The notes: generated by a model from the sequence alone, not told the origin. 64,000 nucleotides of DNA from Streptomyces hokutonensis (GCF_000376565.1 NZ_BARG01000027.1:1-64000); one strand, 5' to 3'. Positions 8,145-16,961 are shown, numbered from the stretch's first letter. Made by a program: numbers and translations.

Positions 8145-9170
8145 ATGGCCCAGCCGGTGGGTATCAAGGACGTCGCCCGAGCCGCCGGAGTCTCCGTCGG
8201 CACGGTCTCGAACGTCATCAACCGCCCGGACACCGTCGCCACGGAGACCCGGGCCCGGGTGCTGTCCGCGATCGACCGGCTCGGCTATGTGCGAAGCGAG
8301 TCGGCGCGTCAGCTGCGCGCGGGCCGGAGCCGGATCATGGGGCTGCTCGTCCTCGACATGGGCAACCCGTTCTTCGTGGACGTGGCCCGCGGCGCCGAGC
8401 GCGCCGCGCGCGAGTCCGGGCTCGGCGTGATGGTGTGCAACAGCGCGCAGAGCCCCGGCGAGGAGGCCGAGTACCTGTCGCTCTTCGCCGAACAGCGCGT
8501 GCGGGGCGTGCTGTTGACCCCGGCCGACGCGACCGGACGCAACATCGAGTCGTTCCGCCGGCACGGCATCCCCTTCGTGCTCGTCGACCGCGTGGCCGAG
8601 GGCACCACCGAGTGCTCGGTCTCCGTCGACGACGTCGCCGGCGGCGCGCTCGCCGTGCGGCACCTGATCGACGCCGGGCACCGCTCCATCGCGTACGTCA
8701 GCGGCCCACCCGGCTTCAACCAGGTGCGGGACCGCCGTACGGGTGCCAAGAACGCGCTCGCGGAGGCCGGTCTCGACCCCGGCACGCTGCGCGAGCTGCC
8801 CACCGACCGGCTCGACGTGGCCGCCGGGCGGGACGCCGGGGCCCGGCTGCTGGGCCTCGCCGACCGGCCCACCGCCGTCTTCTGCGCCAACGATCTGCTC
8901 GCCCTCGGCGTGCTCCAGGCCATGTTCGCGGCCGGGGTCGGCGTCCCGGACGACCTCGCGATCGTCGGTTACGACGACATCGAGTTCGCCGCCGCAGCCG
9001 CCGTACCGCTCACCTCGGTGCGGCAGCCCGCCGTGACCATGGGCGCCCTGGCCGCCGAGCTGCTCCTGGAGGAGACCGAGGCGGAGACAGCGGCCCGCCC
9101 GCACGAGCACCGGCGGGTCGTGCTCCAGCCGGAACTGGTGGTGCGCCGCTCCAGCCTCGCCGCCCGCTGA
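8145..9170 (+). CDS. LacI-family repressor of the rhamnose locus
   Basis: 341 residues. The N-terminal LacI helix-turn-helix and hinge (IKDVARAAGVSVGTVSNVINRP, residues 7-28, then LGYVRSESARQLRAGRS) is followed by a periplasmic-binding-type sensor domain. The sensor has DMGNPFF, NLARG-like segments and the family motif AIVGYDDIEFA. The start ATG 8145 follows GGAGG at 8130. It closes the rhamnose gene run, and the operator-like sites at 1272-1283 and 1438-1449 are its likely targets, with rhamnose or rhamnulose as probable inducer (inferred). Confidence 0.88.
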   Translation: MAQPVGIKDVARAAGVSVGTVSNVINRPDTVATETRARVLSAIDRLGYVRSESARQLRAGRSRIMGLLVLDMGNPFFVDVARGAERAARESGLGVMVCNSAQSPGEEAEYLSLFAEQRVRGVLLTPADATGRNIESFRRHGIPFVLVDRVAEGTTECSVSVDDVAGGALAVRHLIDAGHRSIAYVSGPPGFNQVRDRRTGAKNALAEAGLDPGTLRELPTDRLDVAAGRDAGARLLGLADRPTAVFCANDLLALGVLQAMFAAGVGVPDDLAIVGYDDIEFAAAAAVPLTSVRQPAVTMGALAAELLLEETEAETAARPHEHRRVVLQPELVVRRSSLAAR

Positions 9171-9271
9171 TCGGCCGGTCAGTAGGATTTCATGATCCAG
9201 GGGGTCGGATATCGGACGCACATGTGCTGGACTGTGACGCGGCCCGTCATTCGTCCGTACCAGGAGTCGCG

Positions 9272-10576
9272 TTGTCCGTCAGCTACCGCCAGCCCGGCGT
9301 CGTCCTCACCGACCGACGCTTCACCGTGCCCCTCGACCACGACGACCCCACGGGCGAGACCATCGAGCTCTACGCCCGTGAGGTCGTCGCGAGCGACAAG
9401 GCGGACCGGGAGGACCTGCCGTGGCTGCTCTATCTGCAGGGCGGACCCGGATTCGGGGCGAATCGTTTCGTCGGCAGGCAGGCCTGGCTCAGCCGCGCGC
9501 TCGACGAGTACCGCGTGCTCCTCCTCGACCAGCGCGGCACCGGCCACTCCACCCCGCTCAACCGCCAGACGCTCCCGCTGCGCGGCGGCCCCGCCGAGCA
9601 GGCCGAGCACCTCACGCACTTCCGCGCCGACTCGATCGTCCGGGACTGCGAGACCATCCGCCCGGCCCTCACCGGCGGCGCCCCCTGGACCGTCCTCGGC
9701 CAGAGCTTCGGCGGCTTCTGCACGGTGAACTACCTCTCCACCGCCCCCGAAGGCCTGCGCACGGCCCTCCTCACCGGCGGCCTGCCCTCCCTCGACGCGC
9801 ACGCCGACGACGTCTACCGGGCGGCCTACCCGCGCATCGAGCGCAAGGTCGCCGCCCACTACGACCGCTACCCGCAGGACGTGGAGCGCGCCCGCCGCAT
9901 CGCCGAGTACCTGCTGCGCCACGAGCCGGTCCTCCCGAACGGCTACCGGCTCACCGCCGAGGCCTTCCAGTCCCTCGGCATCATGCTCGGCGGCAGCGAG
10001 GGCAGCCACCGCCTGCACTTCCTCCTCGAGAACGCCTTCGTCCGCACCCCGCAGGGCTTCGAGCTCTCCGACGCGTTCCAGGAAGAGGTCCAGAACTCCC
10101 TGTCGTACGCCGGACACCCCCTCTACGCCCTCGTCCACGAGGCGTGCTACGCCCAGGACGCCCGCCCCACCGCCTGGTCGGCCGAGCGCGTGCGCACCGA
10201 GTTCCCGCAGTTCGACGCCGCCAAGACCCTCGCGGGCGACGGCCCCCTCCTCTTCACCGGCGAGACGATCCACCCGTGGATGTTCGACTGCGACCCCGCG
10301 CTGCGCCCGCTCCGCGAGACCGCCGAACTCCTCGCCGCCCGCACCGACTGGCGGCCGCTCTACGACCCGGCGCGCCTCGCCGCCAACGAGGTCCCGGTCG
10401 CCGCGGCCGTCTACCACGACGACATGTACGTCGACGCGACTCACTCGCTCCAGACCGCCCGCTCCATCCGAGGTCTGCGCACCTGGGTGACCGACGAGTT
10501 CGAGCACGACGGCGTACGGGCCGGCGGTACACGGGTCCTGGACCGGCTGCTGGCCCTCACGCGCGACGAGGTCTGA
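9272..10576 (+). CDS. Alpha/beta hydrolase, proline-iminopeptidase-like (S33)
   Basis: 434 residues from a TTG start at 9272 with AGGAG 5 nt upstream; the frame is open much further upstream, but that is antisense/other-frame reading of the repressor gene. Oxyanion-hole motif LQGGPGFGAN, nucleophile elbow GQSFGGF and a late Asp/His pair (DDMYVDATHS) give the S33 catalytic set. Full-length homologues release N-terminal proline or hydrolyse small peptides. Likely cytoplasmic, since no signal sequence is visible. Substrate unknown. It is probably not part of the rhamnose operon because a 100-bp gap separates them. Confidence 0.82.
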   Translation: MSVSYRQPGVVLTDRRFTVPLDHDDPTGETIELYAREVVASDKADREDLPWLLYLQGGPGFGANRFVGRQAWLSRALDEYRVLLLDQRGTGHSTPLNRQTLPLRGGPAEQAEHLTHFRADSIVRDCETIRPALTGGAPWTVLGQSFGGFCTVNYLSTAPEGLRTALLTGGLPSLDAHADDVYRAAYPRIERKVAAHYDRYPQDVERARRIAEYLLRHEPVLPNGYRLTAEAFQSLGIMLGGSEGSHRLHFLLENAFVRTPQGFELSDAFQEEVQNSLSYAGHPLYALVHEACYAQDARPTAWSAERVRTEFPQFDAAKTLAGDGPLLFTGETIHPWMFDCDPALRPLRETAELLAARTDWRPLYDPARLAANEVPVAAAVYHDDMYVDATHSLQTARSIRGLRTWVTDEFEHDGVRAGGTRVLDRLLALTRDEV

Positions 10577-10589
10577 GTCCGCCGGCGGA

Positions 10590-10675
10590 GGCGGGCCCGG
10601 CGAGGAGATGTGACTCGGTAATTTCCGACATAAGGTTCATTTCGATGAATACCAAGTCACTCCGCCGGGCCCGCC
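10590..10675. promoter_or_regulatory. 13-bp GC inverted repeat bracketing a start codon
   Basis: GGCGGGCCCGGCG (10590-10602) and its exact complement CGCCGGGCCCGCC (10663-10675) enclose a 60-nt loop. The loop contains the ribosome site TAAGG and the ATG (10645) of the next gene. In mRNA this could fold into a long-range stem presenting or hiding the start. High GC makes chance pairing less improbable than elsewhere. Confidence 0.3.
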
Positions 10676-11256
10676 CGGCCGCCCTGGTCCTCGCCGTCGT
10701 CGCGGCGAGCACGGTCGCGCTGGTCTCCTGCGGCGACGACAACAACAGCTCCAGCAGCAGCTCGGGAACCCCGACCCCGGACAAGGCCTCCTTCTCCGGC
10801 ATGACACCGTCGGCCCTGAAGTCGGCCGCCTCCTCGGCGGTCGCGTCGGCCCAGGCCCGGGCCTCCGCGGCGGCGTCCTCCGCCTCGGCCGCTGCGTCCT
10901 CCTTCGAGGCCTCCGTGTCGGCCGAGGTGGCCCGCGCGGCCAAGGACGCCCAGAACGAACTCAAGAACGTCTCTGGCCAGGGCAACGCCATGTCAGAGGT
11001 CGCCATGACCGGCAAACCGCGCGCCCAGACCGGCGGGCTCCTCGCCGTCCTTGTCACCATCACCAACAAGACCGACAAGAAGGCGAACTACGCCGTCCAG
11101 GTCGACTTCCTCGACTCCTCGGGGAAGGTGGTGGAGACGCGCTACGTCGGCGCCGAGAACCTCGCCCCCGGCGCGAAGGCCCAGCCGGTCGCCATCAGCA
11201 CCAAGCCGCCGGAGCCGGTGCTGACCCCCAAGTTGGCGAAGGCGCAACGCTATTGA
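10645..11256 (+). CDS. Low-complexity lipoprotein with FxLYD-like C-terminal domain
   Basis: 203 residues. Signal peptide with lipobox VALVSC-GDD (Cys at about residue 31), then a Ser/Thr linker and an Ala/Ser-rich helix (residues 55-105: SAASSAVASAQARASAAASS, predicted coiled and surface-exposed). It ends in a beta-rich domain (about residues 120-200) with VLVTITNKTDKKANYAVQVD and ENLAPGAKAQ, resembling FxLYD/DUF-type extracellular immunoglobulin-like domains. It is presumably anchored outside the membrane. No enzymatic role is visible. The start ATG has a modest AAGG site and sits within a possible mRNA stem. Confidence 0.75.
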   Translation: MNTKSLRRARPAALVLAVVAASTVALVSCGDDNNSSSSSSGTPTPDKASFSGMTPSALKSAASSAVASAQARASAAASSASAAASSFEASVSAEVARAAKDAQNELKNVSGQGNAMSEVAMTGKPRAQTGGLLAVLVTITNKTDKKANYAVQVDFLDSSGKVVETRYVGAENLAPGAKAQPVAISTKPPEPVLTPKLAKAQRY

Positions 11257-11280
11257 GCACGCCCTTTGACAACAGGCGGC

Positions 11281-13431
11281 TCAGCGCTCGGAGTTGAGCT
11301 CCGCCACCGCTCCGCCCGCGTCCCCGATGGTCGCGTAGTCCACGGCGACGAAGTTCACCGGCCGACCGCGTTCCCGCTCACAGCGGTGGACGCGGTCGAG
11401 CACGAATGGGCGGGCGTTGACCTCGCCCGCGTCCAGCCGGCTGCCGCCGTCGATGGTGATGAAGTGGTTGAGCAGGAACAGGCGTTTGTCGCTGCCACCG
11501 CGATGCGGTACGCAACTCATCGCGTCCGGCGTGCGGAACGCGAACGGCGTCTCCATGCCGTAGTCGTAGAAGTTGCGGTACCAGGGCGCCGGACCGTCGG
11601 CCTGCTCGGCGAAGACGACGAGTCGGCGCCCGCTGTCGATCAGGTCGCCCAGGGTCGGCCACGGCTTCGCGGGATCGGGGTCGGGGGTGTGGACGAGATC
11701 GCTCAACCCGGCCTGTGCGAAGGCCTGTTGGGTGTCCTCGCTGCTGATCGCGTCCTGCACGATCAGGGTGATCACCTCGGTCGGATGGGCGCGCATCCAG
11801 TCGCCGATCTCGCGCAGCGCGGGTACCAGGGCGATGGCGCCGGCCCGGCACACCGAGTGGCACAGCCACAGGCCCTCGCGCGGCGGGTTGACCTTGTTGA
11901 CGGCAGCGGCGACGAACTTCCGCTGTTCCGGGGTGAAGTCGGACTCGGCGAGCCGCGCGGCGATCTCGTCCGGGTGCTCCCACTTGTAGGTGTCGATCTG
12001 CAGGGCGCGCACCCCGTCGTCCAACTGGGCGGTGATTCCCGGGTCTTGGAGCGGGCCGATGAACCGGTCGACGGTGGTCGACATCGCGTTGTGCGAGGTG
12101 AGGTAGGCGACCTCGTCGTAGGACCGGTCGCACAGGTCGGCGCTGCCCTCGCAGGTGCGGGACGCGGTGGGCGTGACGGCGTACGGGATCAGCAGGACGC
12201 CGGCGACGGCGGCGCCGCCCGTGGCGAGGGCCAGCCAGCGGAGGCGGGGGAGGGCGGGGACGTGGGGCCGGACCTGGAGGGCCCAGCCCACGCCGGTCAG
12301 GAGGGCACCGGCCAGGACGGGGACCAGGGCGGTCGTCAGGGCGGTGGCCGTGAGCCGGTCCAGGGCGGTGCGCTGGACGTCGTCGACCAGCCGGGCCAGG
12401 CTCGGCGGCCAGGAACCCGGCGGATCGATCACCTGCCCGCCGCTGACCAGCCGGAAGACAACGGCGACCAGCCCGGCCAGCACTCCACCGGCCGCGAGCG
12501 ACCAGCCCACGGGGAGGAGCCGGCGGCCTGGGGGCGTCGAACCGCCGCCGATCCACAGCACCGCGAGCGCGGCGACCAGGAGTGCGGAGGCGAGGGCCTC
12601 CGTGAGGCCGAGGCCGACCGCCGTGTAGGTGCGGGCGCGGTGGAGCGGGGCCAGGTCGAGGGTGTCCGTGAAGTTCCAGGTGCCGCCACCCACGCTCGCC
12701 CGCAGTTGGGCAGCGGCCGTACGCGTGTGCTCCGACACGGCGGCGGGGGCCACGGTGGCGAGCGCGGTCGCGACATCGCCGTCCCGCAGCGCGGCCTCGA
12801 CCGCCGGACGCAGGGCGTCCCGGTCGGCGGCGGGCAGTCCGCTCACCAGCGTCCGGGCCGCCTGTTCCGCCTGTGCCTCGGTCAGCGGGAGGGCGGGCAG
12901 CCCGTTCGGGATGTGCCCCGCGGTCACGGCTCCCAGCGCGGTGGACAGGTCGGCCGAGAAGCGCTCGAAGTCGGGCTCGGTCCGGTTCTGGACCGAGGCG
13001 ACGAGATCGCCGAAGTAGATCTGCGCGAGGTCGTTGAGGTTGGCCAGCACCGGCCGCAGATCGACCTTGAGGACCAGCGAGTCGCGTTCGCCTCCCAGAT
13101 AGCCCACCACGGCATTGATCTGCTGCTGGGTGAGATCGCGGACCGTCTCCGGCGGCAGCACCAGCTTGAGGTTGGAGGTGACCTGCGCCTCCGGCACGGG
13201 CAGCCGGGCCAGCAGCCCCCGGGTGACCGTCGCCGTCCGCGGATCGACCAGCACCTGGCTGTAGAGCCGGTCGTAGGCCTTCTCCTCGTCCAGTGCGGAC
13301 CGGTAGAAGCCGGGTGAGACCACGGTGGAGCGGGCCGTGGCCGCGAGGGTGAGGACCGCCGTCGCGAGGACGGCCAGGACCAGGGCCGCGACACGCGGCA
13401 GTCTGCGGGACGCGATGCCGACCGGGTCCAT
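11281..13431 (-). CDS. Membrane-anchored PI-PLC X-domain-like phosphodiesterase
   Basis: 716 residues from ATG 13431 (GGGGA upstream); the frame is open to 13542, but those codons overlap the divergent sigma-factor start. The N-terminal 380 residues are a membrane module: one helix at residues 10-32, a long polar extracellular-like segment, then four helices around residues 260-385. The C-terminal part (about 405-716) carries YLTSHNAMSTT and WLCHSVCRAG, the two His-containing motifs of PI-PLC X/GDPD-like barrels, plus ALQIDTYKWE and LLNHFITIDGG. Full catalytic domain outside the cell is inferred. Substrate (phosphoinositide or other glycerophosphodiester) unknown. Confidence 0.75.
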   Translation of the reverse strand: MDPVGIASRRLPRVAALVLAVLATAVLTLAATARSTVVSPGFYRSALDEEKAYDRLYSQVLVDPRTATVTRGLLARLPVPEAQVTSNLKLVLPPETVRDLTQQQINAVVGYLGGERDSLVLKVDLRPVLANLNDLAQIYFGDLVASVQNRTEPDFERFSADLSTALGAVTAGHIPNGLPALPLTEAQAEQAARTLVSGLPAADRDALRPAVEAALRDGDVATALATVAPAAVSEHTRTAAAQLRASVGGGTWNFTDTLDLAPLHRARTYTAVGLGLTEALASALLVAALAVLWIGGGSTPPGRRLLPVGWSLAAGGVLAGLVAVVFRLVSGGQVIDPPGSWPPSLARLVDDVQRTALDRLTATALTTALVPVLAGALLTGVGWALQVRPHVPALPRLRWLALATGGAAVAGVLLIPYAVTPTASRTCEGSADLCDRSYDEVAYLTSHNAMSTTVDRFIGPLQDPGITAQLDDGVRALQIDTYKWEHPDEIAARLAESDFTPEQRKFVAAAVNKVNPPREGLWLCHSVCRAGAIALVPALREIGDWMRAHPTEVITLIVQDAISSEDTQQAFAQAGLSDLVHTPDPDPAKPWPTLGDLIDSGRRLVVFAEQADGPAPWYRNFYDYGMETPFAFRTPDAMSCVPHRGGSDKRLFLLNHFITIDGGSRLDAGEVNARPFVLDRVHRCERERGRPVNFVAVDYATIGDAGGAVAELNSER

Positions 13432-13531
13432 GATTCCCCATCGTCGTCCTGCCCCACTCGCCCCGCAAACGGACATGGGGCGCAGAAAAATGGCATGCCC
13501 GTGGCGGGGGTGGACGTGTTGGGTGGACGGT

Positions 13532-14425
13532 ATGAACGACACGGAACTCCTGGCGGACCGCTTCGAGGAACACCGGGGCCGGCTGCGCGCGGTGGCCTAC
13601 CGCATGCTCGGCTCGCTGCCTGAGGCGGAGGACGCCGTCCAGGAGACCTGGCTGAAGCTGAGCCGCACCGACGCGGACGAGATCAGGAACCTCGGTGGCT
13701 GGCTCACCACGGTCGTCGGCCGGGTCTGCCTCGATCTGCTGCGCGCCCGCACCGCGCGCCGCGAGGACCCCATCGACGAGACCTTCGTCCCGGACCCGCT
13801 GCTCAGACCGCTGACGGACCTGGACCCCGAGGAGGAGGTGCTCCAGGCCGACTCGGTAGGCCTCGCCCTTCTCGTCGTCCTGGAGACCCTGGAGCCCGCC
13901 GAACGGCTCGCGTTCGTCCTGCACGACCTGTTCGCGGTGCCCTTCGACGACATCGCCCCGATCGTGGAACGCAGCTCCGCCGCGACCCGCCAACTGGCCA
14001 GCAGGGCCCGCCGCCGGGTCCAGGGCGCGAGCCCGTCGACCGCCCCGGACCTGGGCCGGCAGCGCGAGGTCGTCGAGGCGTTCCTCGCCGCAGCGCGCGA
14101 GGGCGACTTCGACGCCCTCGTCGCACTCCTGCACCCGGACGTGGCGCTGCGCGCCGACTCCGGTGCCCTGGTGCGGGGCGCGGCGGCCTCCAAGGCGCTG
14201 CGCGGAGCGCGCGCGATCGCCGAACAGGCCCTGATGTTCGCCCCGTTCGCCCGCCTCGCCCAACTCGCCCTGGTCAACGGCTCGGTGGGTGTCGTCAACG
14301 CCCCCGAAGGACAGCTCGTCTCCGTCATGGGCGTCACGATCGCCGACGGCCGGATCACCGAGATGTACATCCTGTCCGACCCGGACCGGCTGGCCCGCCT
14401 CGATGTGAACGGGTCAGTACGCTGA
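13532..14425 (+). CDS. ECF41-type RNA polymerase sigma factor
   Basis: 297 residues. Sigma-2 region VAYRMLGSLPEAEDAVQETW (residues 20-39), sigma-4 region from LEPAERLAFVLHDLFAVPF to ATRQLASRARRRVQG, then a SnoaL-like C-terminal domain (about 176-297). The C-terminal domain ends in SDPDRLARL, comparable to the NPDKL signature that modulates ECF41 activity. ECF41 genes usually adjoin a carboxymuconolactone-decarboxylase or oxidoreductase gene, and I see none here. The neighbours are a divergent membrane phosphodiesterase and a downstream Cys-rich pentapeptide gene only 5 bp away, which are therefore candidate targets. Confidence 0.88.
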   Translation: MNDTELLADRFEEHRGRLRAVAYRMLGSLPEAEDAVQETWLKLSRTDADEIRNLGGWLTTVVGRVCLDLLRARTARREDPIDETFVPDPLLRPLTDLDPEEEVLQADSVGLALLVVLETLEPAERLAFVLHDLFAVPFDDIAPIVERSSAATRQLASRARRRVQGASPSTAPDLGRQREVVEAFLAAAREGDFDALVALLHPDVALRADSGALVRGAAASKALRGARAIAEQALMFAPFARLAQLALVNGSVGVVNAPEGQLVSVMGVTIADGRITEMYILSDPDRLARLDVNGSVR

Positions 14426-14430
14426 ACGGC

Positions 14431-15261
14431 ATGGAAGATCACATAGTGGACCGGGCCGAGCTGCGCGGTGACTGCGAGCGGTGTTTCGGGCTGTGCTGTG
14501 TCGCGCTGCCCTTCGCCGCGGCGACGGACTTCGCGATCGACAAGGCCGCGGGGACACCGTGCCCGAACCTTCAGGGTGATCACCGGTGCGGCATCCACGC
14601 GAAGCTCCGGCAGTCCGGCTTCACCGGCTGCACGGTCTACGACTGCTTCGGCGCCGGGCAGAAGGTCTCGCAGCTCACCTTCGCCGGCCGGGACTGGCGT
14701 ACGGTCCCGCAGGCGGAGTCCCGTCGGATGTTCGACGTTTTCCCCGTCGTACGGCAGCTGCAGGAACTGCTCTGGTACCTCACCGAGGCGCTCACCCTGC
14801 CGGCCGCGGCGCCGGTCCACCCCGCGCTGCGCGAGGCGCTGCGCGTGACCGACGCGCTCACGTGCGGCACGCCAGAAGAGCTCGGCGCGCTCGATGTGGC
14901 CGCCCACCGGCAGGAGGTCAACGTGCTGCTGCTGCGGACCAGTGAGCTGATGCGGGCCGGGGCGAAGGGCAAGAAGAAGGACCGGCGCGGTGCCGATCTC
15001 ATGGGCGCCAGGCTCAAGGGCGCCGATCTCAGCCGGGCCAACCTGCGCGGTGCCTACCTCATCGCCGCCGATCTCACCGGTGCCGACCTGCGCGGCGCGG
15101 ATCTGATCGGTGCCGACCTGCGGGACGCCGATCTCACGGACGCCGATCTGACCGGCGCGTTCTTCCTCACCCAGCCCCAGGTCAACGCGGCCCGGGGGAG
15201 CGCGGGCACCCGGCTGCCGGGGTCAGTCGTCCGCCCGGTGCACTGGGCAGCGGGGCTCTGA
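14431..15261 (+). CDS. Pentapeptide-repeat protein with N-terminal Cys cluster
   Basis: 276 residues, 5 bp after the sigma factor and probably co-transcribed. The N-terminus has CERCFGLCC (C15, C18, C22, C23) with further C44, C53, C67 and C72, resembling YkgJ-type CxxCxxxCC metal-binding domains. Residues about 188-246 form about twelve A(D/N)LxG pentapeptide repeats, predicting a right-handed quadrilateral beta-helix. The last 24 residues (ARGSAGTRLPG...HWAAGL) are read from DNA that is also the antisense of a P450 C-terminus and is duplicated downstream. Function unknown; metal or redox sensing linked to the sigma factor is speculation. Confidence 0.82.
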   Translation: MEDHIVDRAELRGDCERCFGLCCVALPFAAATDFAIDKAAGTPCPNLQGDHRCGIHAKLRQSGFTGCTVYDCFGAGQKVSQLTFAGRDWRTVPQAESRRMFDVFPVVRQLQELLWYLTEALTLPAAAPVHPALREALRVTDALTCGTPEELGALDVAAHRQEVNVLLLRTSELMRAGAKGKKKDRRGADLMGARLKGADLSRANLRGAYLIAADLTGADLRGADLIGADLRDADLTDADLTGAFFLTQPQVNAARGSAGTRLPGSVVRPVHWAAGL

Positions 15262-15504
15262 GGTGGGGTCGTCCGGGACCGCGACTGGAGCTGTCATCGG
15301 CCCGGACGGCGTGTGTGGGTCCAGGTGGAGCCGTAGACCCTCCGCGCGGCCCGGGGGAGCGCGGGCACCCGGCTGCCGGGGTCAGTCGTCCGCCCGGTGC
15401 ACTGGGCAGCGGGCCTCTGAGGTGCCGTCGTCCGGGACGGCGACCGGTGTGGTCACCGGCGCGGACGGCGTACGCCGGTCCAGGTGGAGCCGTAGGCCCT
15501 CGGG
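15187..15504. repeat. 159-bp tandem duplication across two convergent gene ends
   Basis: Copy 1 (15187-15345) and copy 2 (15346-15504) are adjacent. The first ~79 bp differ at one position; the last ~80 bp differ at about 16. Copy 1 holds the real 3' end of the pentapeptide gene and a vestigial P450 end on the minus strand. Copy 2 holds the real P450 end and a vestigial pentapeptide-gene end. The unit is 53 codons long, so both reading frames stay intact. Confidence 0.9.
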
Positions 15505-16914
15505 CATCAGCGTCAGGCGCTCGGCCACGCGCAGTTGGTAGGTGGGGTCGGGGCGCAGTTCGTAGCGGCGCAGCAGCAGGCCCAGGACGAGCGTCGCCTC
15601 GTGCAGCGCGAACTGGCGGCCGATGCATGCCCGCGCCCCGGTCCCGAACGGCTTGAAGGTGTGCGGGGCGCGGGAGCGGACGGCCTTGGCGTCGAAGCGG
15701 TCCGGGTCGAACTCCTCGGCGTCCGCGCCCCACACCTCGGGGTCGCGGTGCAGCATCGGCGTCAGGATCAGCGCCCAGGCGCCCCGCCGCACCGGGTGGT
15801 CCCCGGCGAGCTCGGTGTCGCGGGTGGCCTCGCGGGCGTAGGCGGGCGCCGTCGGCCACAGCCGCAGCGACTCGTCGAGCACCCGGCGGACGTAGCGCAG
15901 CTTGGCGACCTGCTCGTAGCCCGGCACCTCGACGTCGCCCCAGACCTGGTCGATCTCGGCGCGGGCGCGGGCCGCGACCTCGGGGTGGCGGGCGAGGTAG
16001 TGCAGCGCGAAGGACAGGGAACCCGAGGTCGTCTCATGGCCGGCGACCAGGAAGGTGATGACCTGGCGGCGGACGTTCTCGGCGGAGAGCCGCTCGCCGG
16101 TCTCCGGGTGGGTCGTCTCCAGCATCCGGTCGAGCAGGTCGCCGTCACCGCCGCTCGTCGTGCGGCGGGTGCGCACCATGTCGTCGACCGTGCGGTTGAG
16201 GTAGGCGATGTCGGCCTCGTTGCGCCGGGTCGCGGTGCGCAGGAGCAGCGGGGCCAGCGGCGCGGGCACGGAGTTGAGGCGCTGCGCGTAGCTGAGGGTG
16301 CCCACCATCGATGTGACGAAGGGGTGCGGGCGGTCGCGCTCGAAGGAGCCGAAGTCATGGCCGAAGCCGGTGCGCGCGATCGTCTCCAGGGTCAGCTTGG
16401 TCATGTCGCCGGGCACGTCCACCGACCGTCCGGCGGCCAGCTCGCGGTCCCAGTGGTCCGTCAGGCGTTCCGCCACGGCCAGCATCATCGGGTGGTAGCC
16501 CGCCATCGCCTCGCGGCTGAAGCCGGGGGCCAGGACGTCGTGCGCCAGCTGCCAGTTGGGCTCGTGGTTGTACGCCGTGAACAGCCCGTCCCCGGCGACC
16601 GGCCGCAGATTGGCGATGCCGAGGCCGACGTGCTTGGCGAACCGCGACTCGTCCGCCATGTCGGCCACCAGGTCGGCGCCCCACACGAACACGAACTCCT
16701 TGCCGAAGGCCTTCCGGCGGAAGATCGGGCCCAACTGGCGGGCGTAGCGCAGCGAATCCTGGAGCGGGGTGCGCCGGTCGGCGCCGATGACGTCACCGAG
16801 GAACGGGAGCCGGCGCGGGGGATGCGGGATGCGGTCGAGCTGCGGCCAGCCCTGCTCGGCGCCCCGGAATCCCTTCGGCAGTGCGGTCGGCGTCACCGTC
16901 GTCGTCTCCGCCAT
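15382..16914 (-). CDS. Cytochrome P450 of the CYP102 (BM3 haem-domain) type, stand-alone
   Basis: 510 residues. DGLFTAYNHEPNWQLAHD, oxygen-activating helix AGHETTSG, ESLRLWPT (ExxR) and haem loop FKPFGTGARACIGRQFA with Cys430 place it with bacterial fatty-acid-hydroxylase-like P450s, but no reductase is fused. Electrons must come from separate partners, and none are encoded beside it. The extra C-terminal 40 residues (to CPVHRADD) are partly shared with the duplicated 159-bp segment. ATG 16914 has AGGGAGA upstream. It is divergent from a TetR gene across a 108-bp region with a strong inverted repeat, so it is likely repressed by that protein. Confidence 0.92.
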   Translation of the reverse strand: MAETTTVTPTALPKGFRGAEQGWPQLDRIPHPPRRLPFLGDVIGADRRTPLQDSLRYARQLGPIFRRKAFGKEFVFVWGADLVADMADESRFAKHVGLGIANLRPVAGDGLFTAYNHEPNWQLAHDVLAPGFSREAMAGYHPMMLAVAERLTDHWDRELAAGRSVDVPGDMTKLTLETIARTGFGHDFGSFERDRPHPFVTSMVGTLSYAQRLNSVPAPLAPLLLRTATRRNEADIAYLNRTVDDMVRTRRTTSGGDGDLLDRMLETTHPETGERLSAENVRRQVITFLVAGHETTSGSLSFALHYLARHPEVAARARAEIDQVWGDVEVPGYEQVAKLRYVRRVLDESLRLWPTAPAYAREATRDTELAGDHPVRRGAWALILTPMLHRDPEVWGADAEEFDPDRFDAKAVRSRAPHTFKPFGTGARACIGRQFALHEATLVLGLLLRRYELRPDPTYQLRVAERLTLMPEGLRLHLDRRTPSAPVTTPVAVPDDGTSEARCPVHRADD

Positions 16915-16961
16915 GACGCGATCTCCCTTGATCCACTCGCGGGTTCAGCCTGTTGTACGTG

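Noticed and set aside
11266..14263. Long open frames on both strands over the phospholipase and sigma-factor genes (up to 961 codons)
   Set aside because: They are Arg/Pro/Gly-rich readings of high-GC DNA in shadow frames, without ribosome sites or domains. The PLC and ECF41 frames have clear motifs and third-position GC bias.
15262..15381. Possible mobile element or second P450 gene at the repeat
   Set aside because: Only a 53-codon 3' fragment is present, with no transposase, terminal inverted repeats or start. A tandem duplication explains it fully.
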